NCBI GenBank assembly: GCA_002633005.1
Contig: NMRA01000415.1
Span: 124,001 to 188,000, forward strand
Source of the DNA: Phoronis australis
Lineage: Eukaryota > Phoronida > Phoronidae
Reading direction: 5' to 3'
Length of the DNA: 64,000 nucleotides
Part shown: in pieces, positions 53,234-64,000 of the stretch
Layout: each line of letters begins with the position of its first letter
Position numbering within the stretch: the stretch's first letter is position 1
The notes under the pieces: model-generated
The model's input: the letters and a program-made list of their open reading frames with translations, nothing else
Databases searched by the model: none
Told to the model about the DNA's origin: nothing
Made by a program: the position numbers and the translations under genes

Positions 53234-54571
53234 CCTTCGAAACATATTCTAGAAAAACTGAACTTAGTGTACGTTTTTAAATTCCTCTGGCAAGGTCGCA
53301 GTGACAAGATTACGAGCGCTCCCGAGCTGTTTGTAATTATAATGAAGGAGGTATCAGAAGGATTAACATATTTTCATTCTGTCAGGCTTTAAAGATTAAC
53401 ATGTTAACAAAATTTGTAAACGGTCAGTCAGGCTGCCTGTTTGTTTCATTTGATTTTTCCTGAATTTAGAAATTTCGCAAAGCATGGAGTTGACTTTCCC
53501 AAGATAAAGTTGCCCATTGACAATCACTTCTGGAAAGATTTTTTTTGAATGTGTAATCTCCTTTGGAAATTGTTTGAAGATCAAAAATCAGATAGATTTT
53601 CTTAACCAACCTTTATGGTTTAGCAGTGATCTACAGGCAGGATCAAAAAGTATTTTCTACAGGAACTAATGCAATAGAGGCATAGTCTTTATAAAGGACT
53701 TGTTTTCCCCATACGGTAACATTTTGAACTATAGATCTATTGTGGATGTTTTAGGTATCAAAATGAACTTTATGGAGTACATGCCCTGATAGTCTAATTT
53801 CAGTGATATTTAAGTACAAACAGAAATGTGCTACTGATAGAGTTGTTAGTTTTGATGCGTATTGTCCTGTTATGCCTACGATTTTAATGAAACTGAAAAG
53901 TGGTGAGAGAGGGTGTCAACATACCTGTACACAATTAAATTATAGTTCCGAAGTTTCAAAAGCGGAGTCACAATGGACCAACGAACTGAAAGTAAACACA
54001 ACTAATTTTTCACGGGAAGAGTGTTTAACACGAACAACAAGAGACCCACGAATTAGGTGGCTTCGGTTCTTGATGAGAATTTTGACTACTAACTCATTTT
54101 CAAAAATAATTCAAGTTACGGATGACCACTCTTGTTCCTTTTGTGGACAATCGAAAGAGACTTTGAAACACTTAGTATTCAAATAGTAGGCAATTGGGCC
54201 GTCAAACAGTTGGACAAAAGTTAATAACGAAATTCTAAACAAATTAAGCAAATCCCCAGTGTGTCGGCACTCTATTCTGCAACAACGTTATTTTTGGCTT
54301 TTTTGATAAAAAAGAAAAATTTAAAAACATTGTTTTATTATTCGGGGTAAACAGTTTATGATACCCAAAAGGCGGGGGGGTGCGAGGGGAGAGACCCGAA
54401 GGCGCCTTTAATTGTCCGAGAGCAAACCGTTATGCCAAAGCATAGGGCTCGGAGGATTCGTGGTGATCAGGCGATACATATATAGATCAAGAAACATGTA
54501 TAATAAATTGTTAGCATATAGAAATGTCTATCCCGTCCTGATGAGACAACGTGGTACTGCCTGGGTGATTT
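53234..54571 (+). pseudogene. CR1/L2-type LINE 3' fragment, copy B
   Basis: Nearly identical to 44575-45914, with the same decay and a few indels. The Cys/His motif (CSFCGQSKETLKHL) lies near 54128-54170 in a longer open frame. It begins at the gap and ends about 125 bp before the first PPT2 start codon. Confidence 0.82.
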
Positions 54572-54695
54572 GCACCAGCTGGCCCCGCGTGGCAGGAAAT
54601 CATCGCGTTATCTGCTGACCTGATGTTCTTTTGTTGCTCCGTTGTGGCGGAAGCTGACCAACCTTTGACCTCACTTGTTGACTTATTTAGACACA

Positions 54696-54860
54696 ATGTG
54701 GTCGACACGAAAACCCAGACCTTTCTCATTGTTTCTCAGTGTTTTCCTTACATTTTGCGCTCTTGATCCGACTTCTGGGTACAAACCAGTTATCTACATG
54801 CATGGAATTCTAGCATCAGGACATAAAGAAGGAAACCCGTTTACAGATATGGTTGTACAG
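54696..54860 (+). CDS. PPT2: PPT2 first exon A
   Basis: ATG at 54696; 55 residues, donor GTACTT, phase 0. [20 protein letters not shown] is a signal peptide; then [20 protein letters not shown], matching 'YKPVIvvHGlfds' of PPT2. A LINE fragment ends 125 bp upstream, so the promoter may be partly LINE-derived. Confidence 0.85.
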
Positions 54861-57800
54861 GTACTTCATTAAATTTGTTTCTCACTACTGATAGCGAACA
54901 GTTTCACACAGTCACAGGTGATGATGGTTTACCGTATAGGTTCTAAGATACTAAGCTGCTGGAGTTTTATGAATATCCTTCCTCCAACTGAAGTGGGTTG
55001 CTCTATCTGACCCCAGTAGACTGCTTGGAGCAGCTAGAGACGGCGGTTACTGTCTACTCTGAACGATGAACTCAGTAAACGAGGTGTCTCCAGTAGGCCT
55101 AGGCCAAGGGTTATTCTTGGTAAGTTAGAGTTAGAGTGACCAATCACCAATGTCTTCTAGTCTAGGTAGCCCAGGCATTAGAGGTGGTATAGTTGCTATA
55201 GGAGCTTCATACGCGTGAGGTTTTCAGCGAAGTATGCCTCACACTGACACATAGGGGGACACCTGGCTTAATTAGGAGGCCGTCGATGTCTTTAATTCCT
55301 TCCAGCTCGCACAAATACTCCTGTTATCAAACTTTTTCTTCAAGCAGTCCTTCGTTCAGTTCCTAAAATCTATATCTTGCCATTTTTAACAGGTGGTGTG
55401 ACGTCATACCACCTGGTGGCCACTGCTTGGGTAATCACTCACCCCCAACTTAAGTTTTGCCAATTTTCGGTTTAAGCGCCCGCTGCTTGGGTAATCGTCC
55501 ACCCCCTGTCTCAGGGTTTCCGAATTTAAGCACCCAGGGCATTAATCCACGAGTTTACGGTATGTTCTCTCTACAACGGAAAATTCAGACTTGATGGGAA
55601 TCATAAATTCATGGACATATAATTGGTATTAAGTCCTTATTCATGCCATGAAGGATTAATTGTAAAGTCATGAAACGTATGACTACTGAACTCACCAGCA
55701 GACACTAGGTGCCAAACTATTTGGAGCACCGAGTTTTTCAATAGCCCTGAATTTCCCCTCGAAGGTTATTGTTATCTGCTTGGGAGTCGACTTCAGGTAC
55801 AACAAGTCATGTGACTTTCAAACTGGAGAGTGCATTGGCTGTGTGACTGTATTGAATTTCACACGAATGCACATGAAGTTTATCTCCGAGGCCCAAAATT
55901 TCAAGCTAAAGGAAAATATATGAGGTGTGATCTGAATGGTGTTGAAGCGGTTTTTCAAATCTACAAGATCAAACTCGTTTTCAAATTGAGTTTTCAAAAA
56001 TATGGCGGGTGGGCTGAACTCAATGGTTACAACCAAAATTTAAACTCGTTACTGTGACGACAGGCTGTAGAGAGTACTGCATGTTTCTAACTTGAGCTCC
56101 AAATCCCAGTTTGAATTGGTACATGGTAATTTTCCACTTACCACAGAAATTTTTTTGCCAAATTGTCATTCCTTTCTAGTTTTCAAAGTCCAATTACTTT
56201 GCTGAAAATGATTGGAAACCTTGCCAATTGTTAATAATTTTATGGCATGTACACGACACAGTACAAAACATGGTGAAACATGCTGCCTTTACTACAAATT
56301 TGTTACCTTTATTTTTATGGAGACATTTGAATCTCACTTGTGATCTTTATCACTGGTAATTGCGTGCTGACTGATACTTCCGGCTTTGACTGTCTACTGT
56401 ATTGTGTTTGTGGTGCACTTCTGAAAATGAAACCATCAATAGATGATCTAAACTGGAACAAGGAAGTTTGAAGAAAGTATACAGTGTAGTTATTCATCCA
56501 GGAGGGGTTGCTCAGTTTTCATCAGGGATTAGGGATTCCTACGTTTTTTATGTTTAATATCCTTTAAAACAAAGTGGTCGTTATATGCAATCCTGAGGCT
56601 ATGAAGTGGACACAGTACAATCCGAGATTTAAATAAGCTATCATCCCGTCATGGTGCGTGGAAGATTTCTATGCATAATAGGTACCTTTTGCTTAAACTG
56701 AAACTATTTTAGTGAATTTCTGAGACGCCTTAATAGGAATTTCAGAGGTTTGTTGCGTTCAGGCATTTCGACCGTTCTGAAGAAGTTAAGTGGCTATTCT
56801 TGGGCAGTCTGCTTTGATCGCTGGTTTCTTGCGTGCCGCTAGGTGGTCAGTAGTCAGCAAGCAGGTTAATTTTCCTCAGGAAATTTTTTTACACTGGCAT
56901 TTCTGATTGGCTAGTCGAATTCTCAACAGGCAGCGCTTTACGCAAACAAACTGGCATGACTGATGGACTGAAGAGTAAATGTGGTCAAGAGTAAATGTGG
57001 TCTGTTGTACAGACAAATCGGTGCATAAAATTTATGTTCAGGAAATGTGAATCCTAGAAATTGTGGTTGCGCCTTTTCGGAGTGCATCTTTCTACTTTTG
57101 TTGATGATACTGTCCTGTATTCATTCAGTGTGAATAACACACGGGTCAAATCGGCGAGATATGTGTTAATTGTGCATATATGTGCTTCAAGCACGCGGCT
57201 ATTAAACATTACTGCAGAAACAAAATAGTTGCTGCAACGCCACTTGCATGACAGGGCTGAAAATCGTTCACACTCCGCCATTTTCTCATGGTGCTTTAAG
57301 CTAACCAATGACTGCTGAGGTTACATCAACCAATGCTAAAGCGCGTGCCACTGCGTGATACCTGGTGCTGGCTAGGCACGTAGGGAACCAGTGAGTCTGC
57401 TTTGGTGAAACTGCATTATGGGAAGTTGAATCGTTCAGCCGCTATGTTCTTTTTTTTAAATTTATTTTCATTTCATTCATCCTGGTACGTTGATGGACAC
57501 TCTAATTGTAGCCGCACTAGCCAGTAAGATATTTCCTGTCTGCATTATGTACCTATAAAAGTCACAAGGAGTCTTTGTATCAAATTTCTTAACTTTACAA
57601 GTCATAATGTTGGCTTGTGTGACTATAATAACTAGTGTCAACAGTTTGTTCTTGGAGTAGTAAGCTCTGTTGCTTGCGCTTGTGGGGTACCACCAAACAT
57701 TCAAGATCCAGATCACGCTTATGGCTGGTAAAATAAAAAATGGTTACAATAAACCGTATGATTAGCAAGTTCCACTCGGCACAATTACATTTGGAGGGTA

Positions 57801-60800
57801 TTCATTGTAGGATTGTTCCATCGAGACGCGTTGTTTTATTATTTGCAATTTTTTATTTAAATTTGGGACACATGTTCACCATTTTGATATAAATTCGGAG
57901 TATCAGCTCAGACTAAGTGGGTACAAAATAGGATGGGTGATTACAATTTTTGCTCAGCATAAATTTCTGTTTGTACATTCTGCACAGTATACGGTGACAA
58001 GATTTTTAAAAGTCTTTACACTGCAGAAGAACCAGGTATGATTTGCATATACCCTTTTTCCAGATGGGGTGTAAATGTCGGTCATGTTTTAATTCGCCCT
58101 TCGATAGGTATAGATGTGCGATTCAATTCTAGCTCTTGGCATAAACACAGGTTGCATGTTTTCATTTTGACCTGGTATAAATATCGTCCCATATTTGGAA
58201 CCTCAACAACAACACCCACCCCTCCACAAATTATAAAAGCGGATTCTCCATGGCTCTACTCCTTTTGTCTGGTCAACCTTTATTTTGTTTATCTGCCCAC
58301 AACCAGACACCACTATACCACAAGGGGTCAGCACTCAACACCCACTCAGTTGACAAAACGTCCGAGTCAACTCCTCCTGTGACAAAGTGCCCCCCTCCAG
58401 GTTTTATCACTTTGTGTTGTGAATGAATTAACCCTGGTCCTGAATCTTGTTCATGTAATGACAAAAGAGCAAATCATGGCTTGTTCAGGGGTTTGAATAC
58501 TGAAACCAGGAAGTGAAGTCTGGTTTCATTACTGTAGTATACATAACTTGTCTAGTTCCTGATTGAACCATTTCACAGGCACGATGATGCCAGCAAAGCA
58601 CATCGCTGTGCTCCTTCTTCTTGTTTGTTCCGAGTTGTCTCTGCAGGGGTTGTGTGCGAGAAATGTAATTTACATGCATGGACTCTTCAGCAACGCCAGG
58701 GAGGGACGAATATTTAGAAAAATGGTGGAGAAAGTTAGTGTGACATTTTATTACATTTGGAGAAGTTTCTTCTTATGGGCTTCAATTAGAAAAATGCATG
58801 ATTCCTTTAAATTTGAATTGTTGATAGTGATTCTTGGTAAGTAGGTACTAGTCCTTGCTGTGATCAAATGGTGTCGCTGGAATATCTCACAAATTTAGGA
58901 CACCATGTGACAGACAATTGAAATTTTACTTACCTTAAAGTCTTACCATTATTTAAGACACATTGTGGCTGACAAATGAAATTTTGTTTGCTCATTTTTC
59001 CATCGGAAGGTATGTAGCACCAAATGGAAGGTTTTCCATGTTTGTGTTTTGTGCCGTCACGACCAGTATCACCTGATGTTTTGAGAAAATTTGGACATTC
59101 ACAGCAATGTTAGAAGACGTTGAAAATGAAAAAAGGCAGTATTTTTGTCCAAAATTGGTGAGATTTCCATAAAAGGTTAGGGATATTTCAAACCTTTGTT
59201 TTCAAAAATTGACTGTTTTTACAATATATCACATATGTCTAGCAAAATACCTTATTTTCATAACGTGTAGCGAAAAAAAATATTTAGCAGAAGAGTGAAG
59301 AGTTTAATAAATCACGGAAGACTTGGTGAAATCGCAAAAGAAAGTGGGTGTTTTAAAATTACAGAAATTTTGTTTTGAACTTTTGCCAATGCTCAGTTAG
59401 AAATTTTGACAACTTGTTTTTAAAACAAGATTAGTTTTACTATTTACAATTATTAATTTTTGCTAATTATTATTCATTATCGTTATTATTATCTTTCCAA
59501 AAACTTACAGTGAATTGAGACAAAAATAATCTCAGGAATTGTCTGTTTTTATTTTTGAAAACTTCTAAAAATGTAAGCTGTAGACTCAGCACTGCAGCCT
59601 GACATGGTAACTTTGGCACAGAAATGGAATCAGCTGTTGGCTCTGCTACGGAACCGAGAAGTGGTAAAGATGGATTTCCTTAGAAATTTTGCTATAAGAC
59701 AGAAAAACATGGATGCTGTAAAATTTTGCCAATTTCGGACAAAGGTAGTTCTCTTGACAAAATTTGTCGTTTTCAATTTTCTAAGGCTTCTAAGTACATT
59801 GTTATGAACGGAAAAATGGTAAAGTTTGAAAGTAATTTCTTTAGAAGTGAGGGTGCAAGACGAAAAAACATTCATGTTACTGTAAAGTTTTACTGATTCT
59901 GAACAAGAATAATTGACAAAATTTGTCTTTTTCATATTTCAAAGGCTTCTAACATTAGTCCCTTTAAGACATCAACTTTTGGCCGGGCGCAACTGACACG
60001 GAGCAAATTGACCCGTGTCAAGCGGCCGTTTATGCACACTTCTCAGTAAATGTGGCAAGACGGAAATTGCAGGATGGAGAGACTGGATCGCACATGCTCA
60101 GGTTTAGAAATGACGAGTGTTGCAGAGACAAAGAATATGTACGTAGGTCATTAGGCAAGCGCAGTAGAGATACTCCTTTCCGCCTTGCCCCATTTTCACG
60201 TTTAGACGACCGTGTAATTGACACTGAGCCAGATGTTCGGGCGCAAATTGTTCTACCTCACAAACGGGTGGCAAAATTTGTCACCGCTGTGTCAATTTGC
60301 TCCGTGTCAGTCCCGTTTACACTCTGGAACAACTTGTTCAGTGTCAGCTGATCCGTGTCAGTTTTTGAAGTGTAAACGGCACTATAGTTATGAATGCCAA
60401 CCATTTCTCAAAATCGTCTGATGGTGGCAATGGTGTAGGTTTTTAATAATGGAAGGTATTTATCTGGTGCTACTTGTACATGTATTTTACGAAAAAATGA
60501 AATCCGATTTTTTTATATTTTTGGATTACCCTGTTTAACAGTCTTGCTTATTGATAACGATAAGATAAAACTTCACTTGTCCACCATGTTGTATGATCCT
60601 AAATTAGTAAGATTTTCTTTAGTTGTTAAATATTTAACAATTTCCTTTTAGTCTCACCCTGGGACAAACGTCACAGTTATTGATGCATTTAACGATGCCA
60701 GCAGTCTCGAATCTATCGCGAAACAGGTAGTGAAGATCATCCCTCTTATGCAAGAGGTAATGAAGGCCAGCAAAGATGGCGTCCATCTAGTCTGTTTTTC

Positions 60801-61549
60801 ACAAGGTAAAGAGATATTTTGTCTCGATTTAGTTTTCATTATTACCGTACCAGCCTTGTAATTTGGGAGCTTCAAAAACGGGCTGGGATTGTACCGGGGT
60901 AGGCTCATATTCGTTGAATGCGTAAACCCGTGATCTGGTATCACGCTTCTTTCATTATTGCATGGGGTGCTAAAATTCAATCACGCAAGGCCTACAGGTT
61001 TCTAAAACATGCATGGATTAACGCATGAATTTGAGTATAAACTGCAAAACAGCTGAAATGGTTAGTTACAGTCTCCATGCAGTGTTGTGCAAATTGCTTT
61101 GTGTACACCTTATTATTTACCAAATAAAAATAGGGGTGGACTTACACTGAATAGGTGCTCGAAAATAAAAACTCAAAAGAGGATGGTCTTATTTCCAAGT
61201 GGTGCAGTGAATTTTGTATTGACAAATGCACCAAACTCTAAACTTGTCATTGTTCTTAAAAGTGAAATTTCTTAGAATTCAGAGATTAAAGTTTGGTCCA
61301 AATAGCATTAGTTGGTCACTGGTTTGGTCTGTACCCACACTTATTTTGAGGCCTGTGCTCACCAGCCAAAAAAACCCATGCTCACTTCAGTTTCAGTCAA
61401 GGTCCCTTGCAATTAATTTGTTTGGAGATGTTTCTCTCCTCTTCTACAGGTGGCGTTATCTGCAGGGCTGTACTACAGATGATGCCAGACCATAACGTTC
61501 ACAACTTCATCGCTCTAAGTTCGCCGCTGGCTGGGCAGTTTGGGTGTAG
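54696..61549 (+). CDS. PPT2: PPT2 lysosomal thioesterase gene, 5' part, with two alternative first exons
   Basis: Palmitoyl-protein thioesterase 2 family: an alpha/beta hydrolase that removes acyl groups from thioesters in the lysosome. Exons seen: 54696-54860 or 58584-58733 (both signal peptide plus first strand, both ending in phase 0), 60652-60805, and 61450-61549. The serine nucleophile lies in CFSQGG, the PPT2 form of GxSxG (CYSQGG). VIYMHG is the first strand and oxyanion region; [18 protein letters not shown] follows. About two thirds of the protein, including the catalytic Asp and His, is not seen; a LINE follows in the next intron and the remaining exons may lie past the window edge. 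Confidence 0.88.
54861..58583 (+). other. PPT2: Intron between the two PPT2 first exons
   Basis: No copy of the downstream PPT2 exons was found here, so exon A has to splice to the shared exons or be dead. A duplicated 'ctgcttgggtaatc' unit lies at 55425-55550, and 55270-55390 resembles the hairpin element family of 27.7 kb. Confidence 0.5.
58584..58733 (+). CDS. PPT2: PPT2 first exon B
   Basis: ATG at 58584 (or 58587); 50 residues, donor GTTAGT, phase 0. [20 protein letters not shown] is a signal peptide; then [20 protein letters not shown]. An acceptor-like 'tttcacag' just before the ATG suggests a 5' non-coding exon upstream. It is homologous to exon A but strongly diverged. Confidence 0.82.
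59650..59955. repeat. Diverged tandem duplication (~160-bp units)
   Basis: Two units share 'atttccttagaaattttgc'/'atttctttagaagtgag', 'aaaaacatggatgctgtaa'/'aaaaacattcatgttactg' and 'gacaaaatttgtc...aaggcttcta'. Confidence 0.65.
59992..60311. mobile_element. Short element with 21-bp perfect inverted repeats
   Basis: ACTGACACGGAGCAAATTGA plus C at 59992-60012 is matched exactly in inverse at 60291-60311. Further 'ccgtgtca' and 'gtttac' motifs lie inside and outside the arms. No transposase; the class is uncertain. Confidence 0.65.
60652..60805 (+). CDS. PPT2: PPT2 exon with nucleophile serine
   Basis: Acceptor ccttttag, donor GTAAAG, phase 0 in and 1 out. [20 protein letters not shown] and [10 protein letters not shown] match PPT2 'tHPGT.VtVlDlFdgreSL' and 'gVHLiCySQGG'. 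Confidence 0.92.
60806..61449 (+). other. PPT2: PPT2 intron
   Basis: No other gene or repeat recognised. Confidence 0.5.
61450..61549 (+). CDS. PPT2: PPT2 exon after the nucleophile
   Basis: Acceptor ctacag; [20 protein letters not shown] then [11 protein letters not shown], as in PPT2 'GLvCRALLsvMddHNVdsFIsLSSPqmGQyG'. Two donors are possible: GTAGGT (exon end 61545) or GTATTA (61549). The phase needed by the missing next exon would decide. Confidence 0.88.
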
Positions 61550-63308
61550 GTATTAAAAAAATATGACAATAGTCACTTATAAGGGTTCCGGATTTTGAGA
61601 ACCAGTTCTGTGCCTGCTATTCAGTGGGAAAAACTGGTTTTCAAAATCCAGAACCAGTGCAAAATTAACTTACAGTATGACCATTGTTTGATGAGGAGTA
61701 ATATTTGAGTGGTCTTTCCAGGATGTCACTATTATTGTCTGAGACAGTAAATTAAACCTTCTGTTGCTACTGATCCAGGAAGCTTGGAAAAAACATAAAA
61801 TCCCACTTTCGTGGTGAGTTAGTGAAACAATTCTAATTCCCAAGGACACAAATCTTAAAGACCCATCCCTGTTTTGTCCAATCACGTTAACTAACACAGT
61901 AGGGAAAATCTTCTTCACTATAATCGCGCATAGACTAATTAAGTTCCTTTGTTCCAACGGTTTCATAAATACATCAATACAAAAAGGATTTATGGAAAAA
62001 GAAGCAGGGTGTCTAGAACATACAGAGACTCTTTCCAGTGTACTAAATGATGCAAAGAAAAGAAATAAACCACTTTTTGTTGCTTGGATTGACCTGGCTA
62101 ACACTTATGGTTCAGTATACCACAACCTCACACAGTTCACACTTGACAGGTATCATCTACCAGAGGCGATCTAACAAATAATCTACACGTACTACGATGA
62201 ATTATTTGTGCGAATACGAACTAAAGAGCGGACAACCAACTGGATACGTTACAGTATTGGCTTATTTCAGGGATGCTCTTTGTCTGTTGTACTATTCCTC
62301 GCAGCCTTCAACATGGGCCTAGAGATGATCGACAAAGAGAAACAAAATGGTTACAAACTTAAATTTACCAAGCAAACATTCCACCAATTAGTGTATGCTG
62401 ACAACCTCACTATTATTCCTCAAATGTCAATCCAGAATACAAAAATGCCCTACGTCCAATAAGAACCAATGAAATTCCTTGGGAAAACGGTATTCAAAAA
62501 TCTACAAGACATGGAAATCAGGAATAAACTTGAGACAAAATTAAAAATTTTGCTGGAAATTTTAGACAAAGACAGCACTAACGGTCCAACTAAAGCATGG
62601 ATCTACAACAATGGTGTGGTTCCAAGGATTACTTGGAATTCACAGTGTATGACTTCCCAGTGAGTTTCGCTAAAAAACTTGAACATATATGCACAAAATA
62701 TCTGAAACAATGGCTTGGAATCAGTAAAATGTCAACTAACACAGTTCTCTGCAGATCCAAAGAGCTGATCTTGGTTTAGGCATGACACCGTAGCCTAAGA
62801 ACCCATCTAAAGAAGATTCAAGTGGTCAAGTTTCACATCAGCAAATATGCAAACGACCCTGAATCGAGGAAACTTTATATGGGTAAAGTTAAACAATTTT
62901 TCACGTCAAAACGGTGGAATGGCATAATGGAACTTGAAAATAGAGAAATGGATATAGTTCTGAATGAAATTTGTAATTTGAGAAGTCGTAATGACAGGAA
63001 AGGTTTGGGCTATTACACCAATAATAGGAAATTCATCAAGAACATGACAACTAAAGAACATAGAGCATCTATAACGGAACGTATAAAGGAAGTCGACGAA
63101 AATAAAGTACTCTGACTTATATCTGTATAGCTGTGCCAAATAAGGGTTATGGCTCAGATGGAATGTAGTTATGTCACTTGATGTATCTTGGAGCAAGAGT
63201 CTTATGCATGGAATCCATCTCTCTTGGCATTTAGGTTAAATGGCATACACGATGTACTTCCAACACCAGCAAATTTACATTTATGGAAACAATCGCCTTC
63301 TGAACGTT

Positions 63309-63362
63309 GCAACCTCTGCAGAACAGCTAAAGGCACACTTCACCACATCCTCAACAATTGCA
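63309..63362 (+). other. Cys/His knuckle of the LINE
   Basis: C-x2-C-...-H-x4-C pattern followed by NNGRYTWRQDQVLAIIFDAI, which in this LINE group precedes the endonuclease. Confidence 0.8.
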
Positions 63363-63629
63363 CAGTAGCATTAAATAATGGTCGCTACACTTGGCGACAA
63401 GACCAAGTCCTAGCAATAATATTTGATGCTATCAATGAAGTAGTTCAAAACCCTCCGAAGCCTGTAACTGAAACAGCAGATTTAAGTCAAAGAACGGTTT
63501 GTACTTCGGCAATAACAGAACAGAGCCGAAATTCAGAGAACAGGCCCACTTCCTGGCCAAGACCAACAATTGGAAACTAATTAAAGATTGTACAGAAATG
63601 CCTCTTATATTCCCATCTGAAATAACAGA

Positions 63630-63960
63630 TTTGGCATTAAGACCTGACACTGTGCTGTGGTCGATTCAGGCAAAAAGAGCAATTTAAAGAACTTACAATA
63701 CCAGCAGAAGACAATATAGAATCAGCACACCTGAGAAGAATGAAATACACAAATCTCGTCGAAGAATATGAAAATGCATGATGGGAAACAGTCCTGTTCC
63801 CAGTTGAAGTTGGCAGTGGAGGCTTCATTTACAAATCATTAAAAGAAGCTAATGAATTTCCTCGAGGTCCCCAAAGAAATCAAAAAAACAAACATACCAA
63901 ACGGACTCTCAGACAGCTCTCAGATGTAGCTATACGATATATTTATCAAGAAACAACATC
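63630..63960 (+). other. Restriction-like endonuclease remnant of the LINE
   Basis: PD-(D/E)xK-type fold. The RPDTVLW strand carries the first Asp and the ELTIP strand the Glu of the active site, but they lie in different frames (a frameshift near 63685), and a TGA at 63780-63782 interrupts the second part. Confidence 0.72.
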
Positions 63961-64000
63961 CAATTTACGGAATGGCAACTCTCCAACCTTTCTAAGCCAG

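Larger units (their letters stand above)
58734..60651 (+). other. PPT2: PPT2 intron
   Basis: Holds a diverged tandem duplication (59650-59955) and an element with 21-bp inverted repeats (59992-60311). No exon seen. Confidence 0.5.
61690..64000 (+). pseudogene. R2/NeSL-type LINE with restriction-like endonuclease, inactivated
   Basis: Collinear but broken ORF in PPT2 intron sequence. Order: reverse transcriptase (about 61780-62680: QKGFMEKEAGCLEHT, FVAWIDLANTYGSVYHNLTQ, IGLFQGCSLSVVLFLAAFNM, then YADN), thumb and linker, Cys/His knuckle (CNLCRTAKGTLHHILNNC, 63309-63362) and restriction-like endonuclease (from ~63630: ALRPDTVLW, then after a frameshift ELTIPAED, YTNLVEEYE and FPVEVGSGGF). The second catalytic Asp of YADD is Asn, and there are stops near 62174, 62461, 62777, 63114, 63686 and 63780, so it is dead. 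The right end is outside the window. Confidence 0.87.

Noticed and set aside
60052-60351. 99-codon frame between inverted repeats as a transposase
   Set aside because: No similarity, and the element is far too short for an autonomous transposon.
1-64000. CRISPR array, bacterial operon or rRNA genes
   Set aside because: The tandem repeats are eukaryotic minisatellites without uniform spacers, and the genes are spliced; no rRNA sequence seen.

Overview
The window is animal nuclear DNA: AT-rich, with spliced genes separated by long introns, GT-AG junctions, AATAAA signals and many transposable elements. It encodes a STAT transcription factor, an RBM18-type RNA-binding protein, a PPT2-type lysosomal thioesterase and a secreted protein with a CTHRC1-type C-terminal domain. 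P-type DNA transposons, an R2/NeSL-type LINE with a restriction-like endonuclease, CR1/L2-type LINE fragments and several TIR miniature elements are also present. Together these suggest a non-vertebrate metazoan, perhaps an invertebrate deuterostome or a lophotrochozoan, but the species cannot be named from the sequence. Direct duplications next to N bases suggest an assembly from a highly heterozygous individual.

Layout. Positions 4.5-27.2 kb (minus strand) hold a STAT gene that can be rebuilt exon by exon with matching intron phases. Fifteen coding exons cover the N-terminal interaction domain, a short coiled coil, the DNA-binding domain, the linker and the SH2 domain; a sixteenth terminal exon is tentative. 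Its introns carry minisatellites, three copies of a composite repeat element and an allelic-looking duplication that includes one exon. Between STAT and the next gene lies a 519-bp LTR-type miniature retrotransposon (28848-29366) whose 5' LTR contains a perfect tRNA-type A box and B box. From 31.2 to 36 kb (plus strand) is an RBM18 orthologue, four coding exons with the first start exon not found; its introns hold a TIR element and a large fold-back element with a nested insertion. STAT and RBM18 are head to head. Positions 37-41 kb are intergenic with short palindromic elements. At 41.05 kb is a single-exon secreted coiled-coil plus CTHRC1-domain gene with a TATA box.

From 44.4 to 54.6 kb two near-identical LINE 3' fragments flank a convergent two-gene cassette. 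One gene is a two-exon C2H2 zinc-finger protein whose C-terminal part resembles P-element/THAP9 transposase C-termini; the other is an uninterrupted ~880-residue P-type transposase with its acidic catalytic positions in place. A 20-N gap lies just before the second LINE copy. From 54.7 to 61.5 kb is PPT2, with two alternative signal-peptide first exons joined to shared downstream exons. The window ends in a broken R2/NeSL-type LINE (61.7-64 kb).

The cellular genes do not form a pathway. The points of most interest are the LTR element with a Pol III-type promoter, the convergent P-type transposon cassette, the paired first exons of PPT2, the splice-donor minisatellite in STAT, and two duplications that look like stacked alleles carrying insertions.
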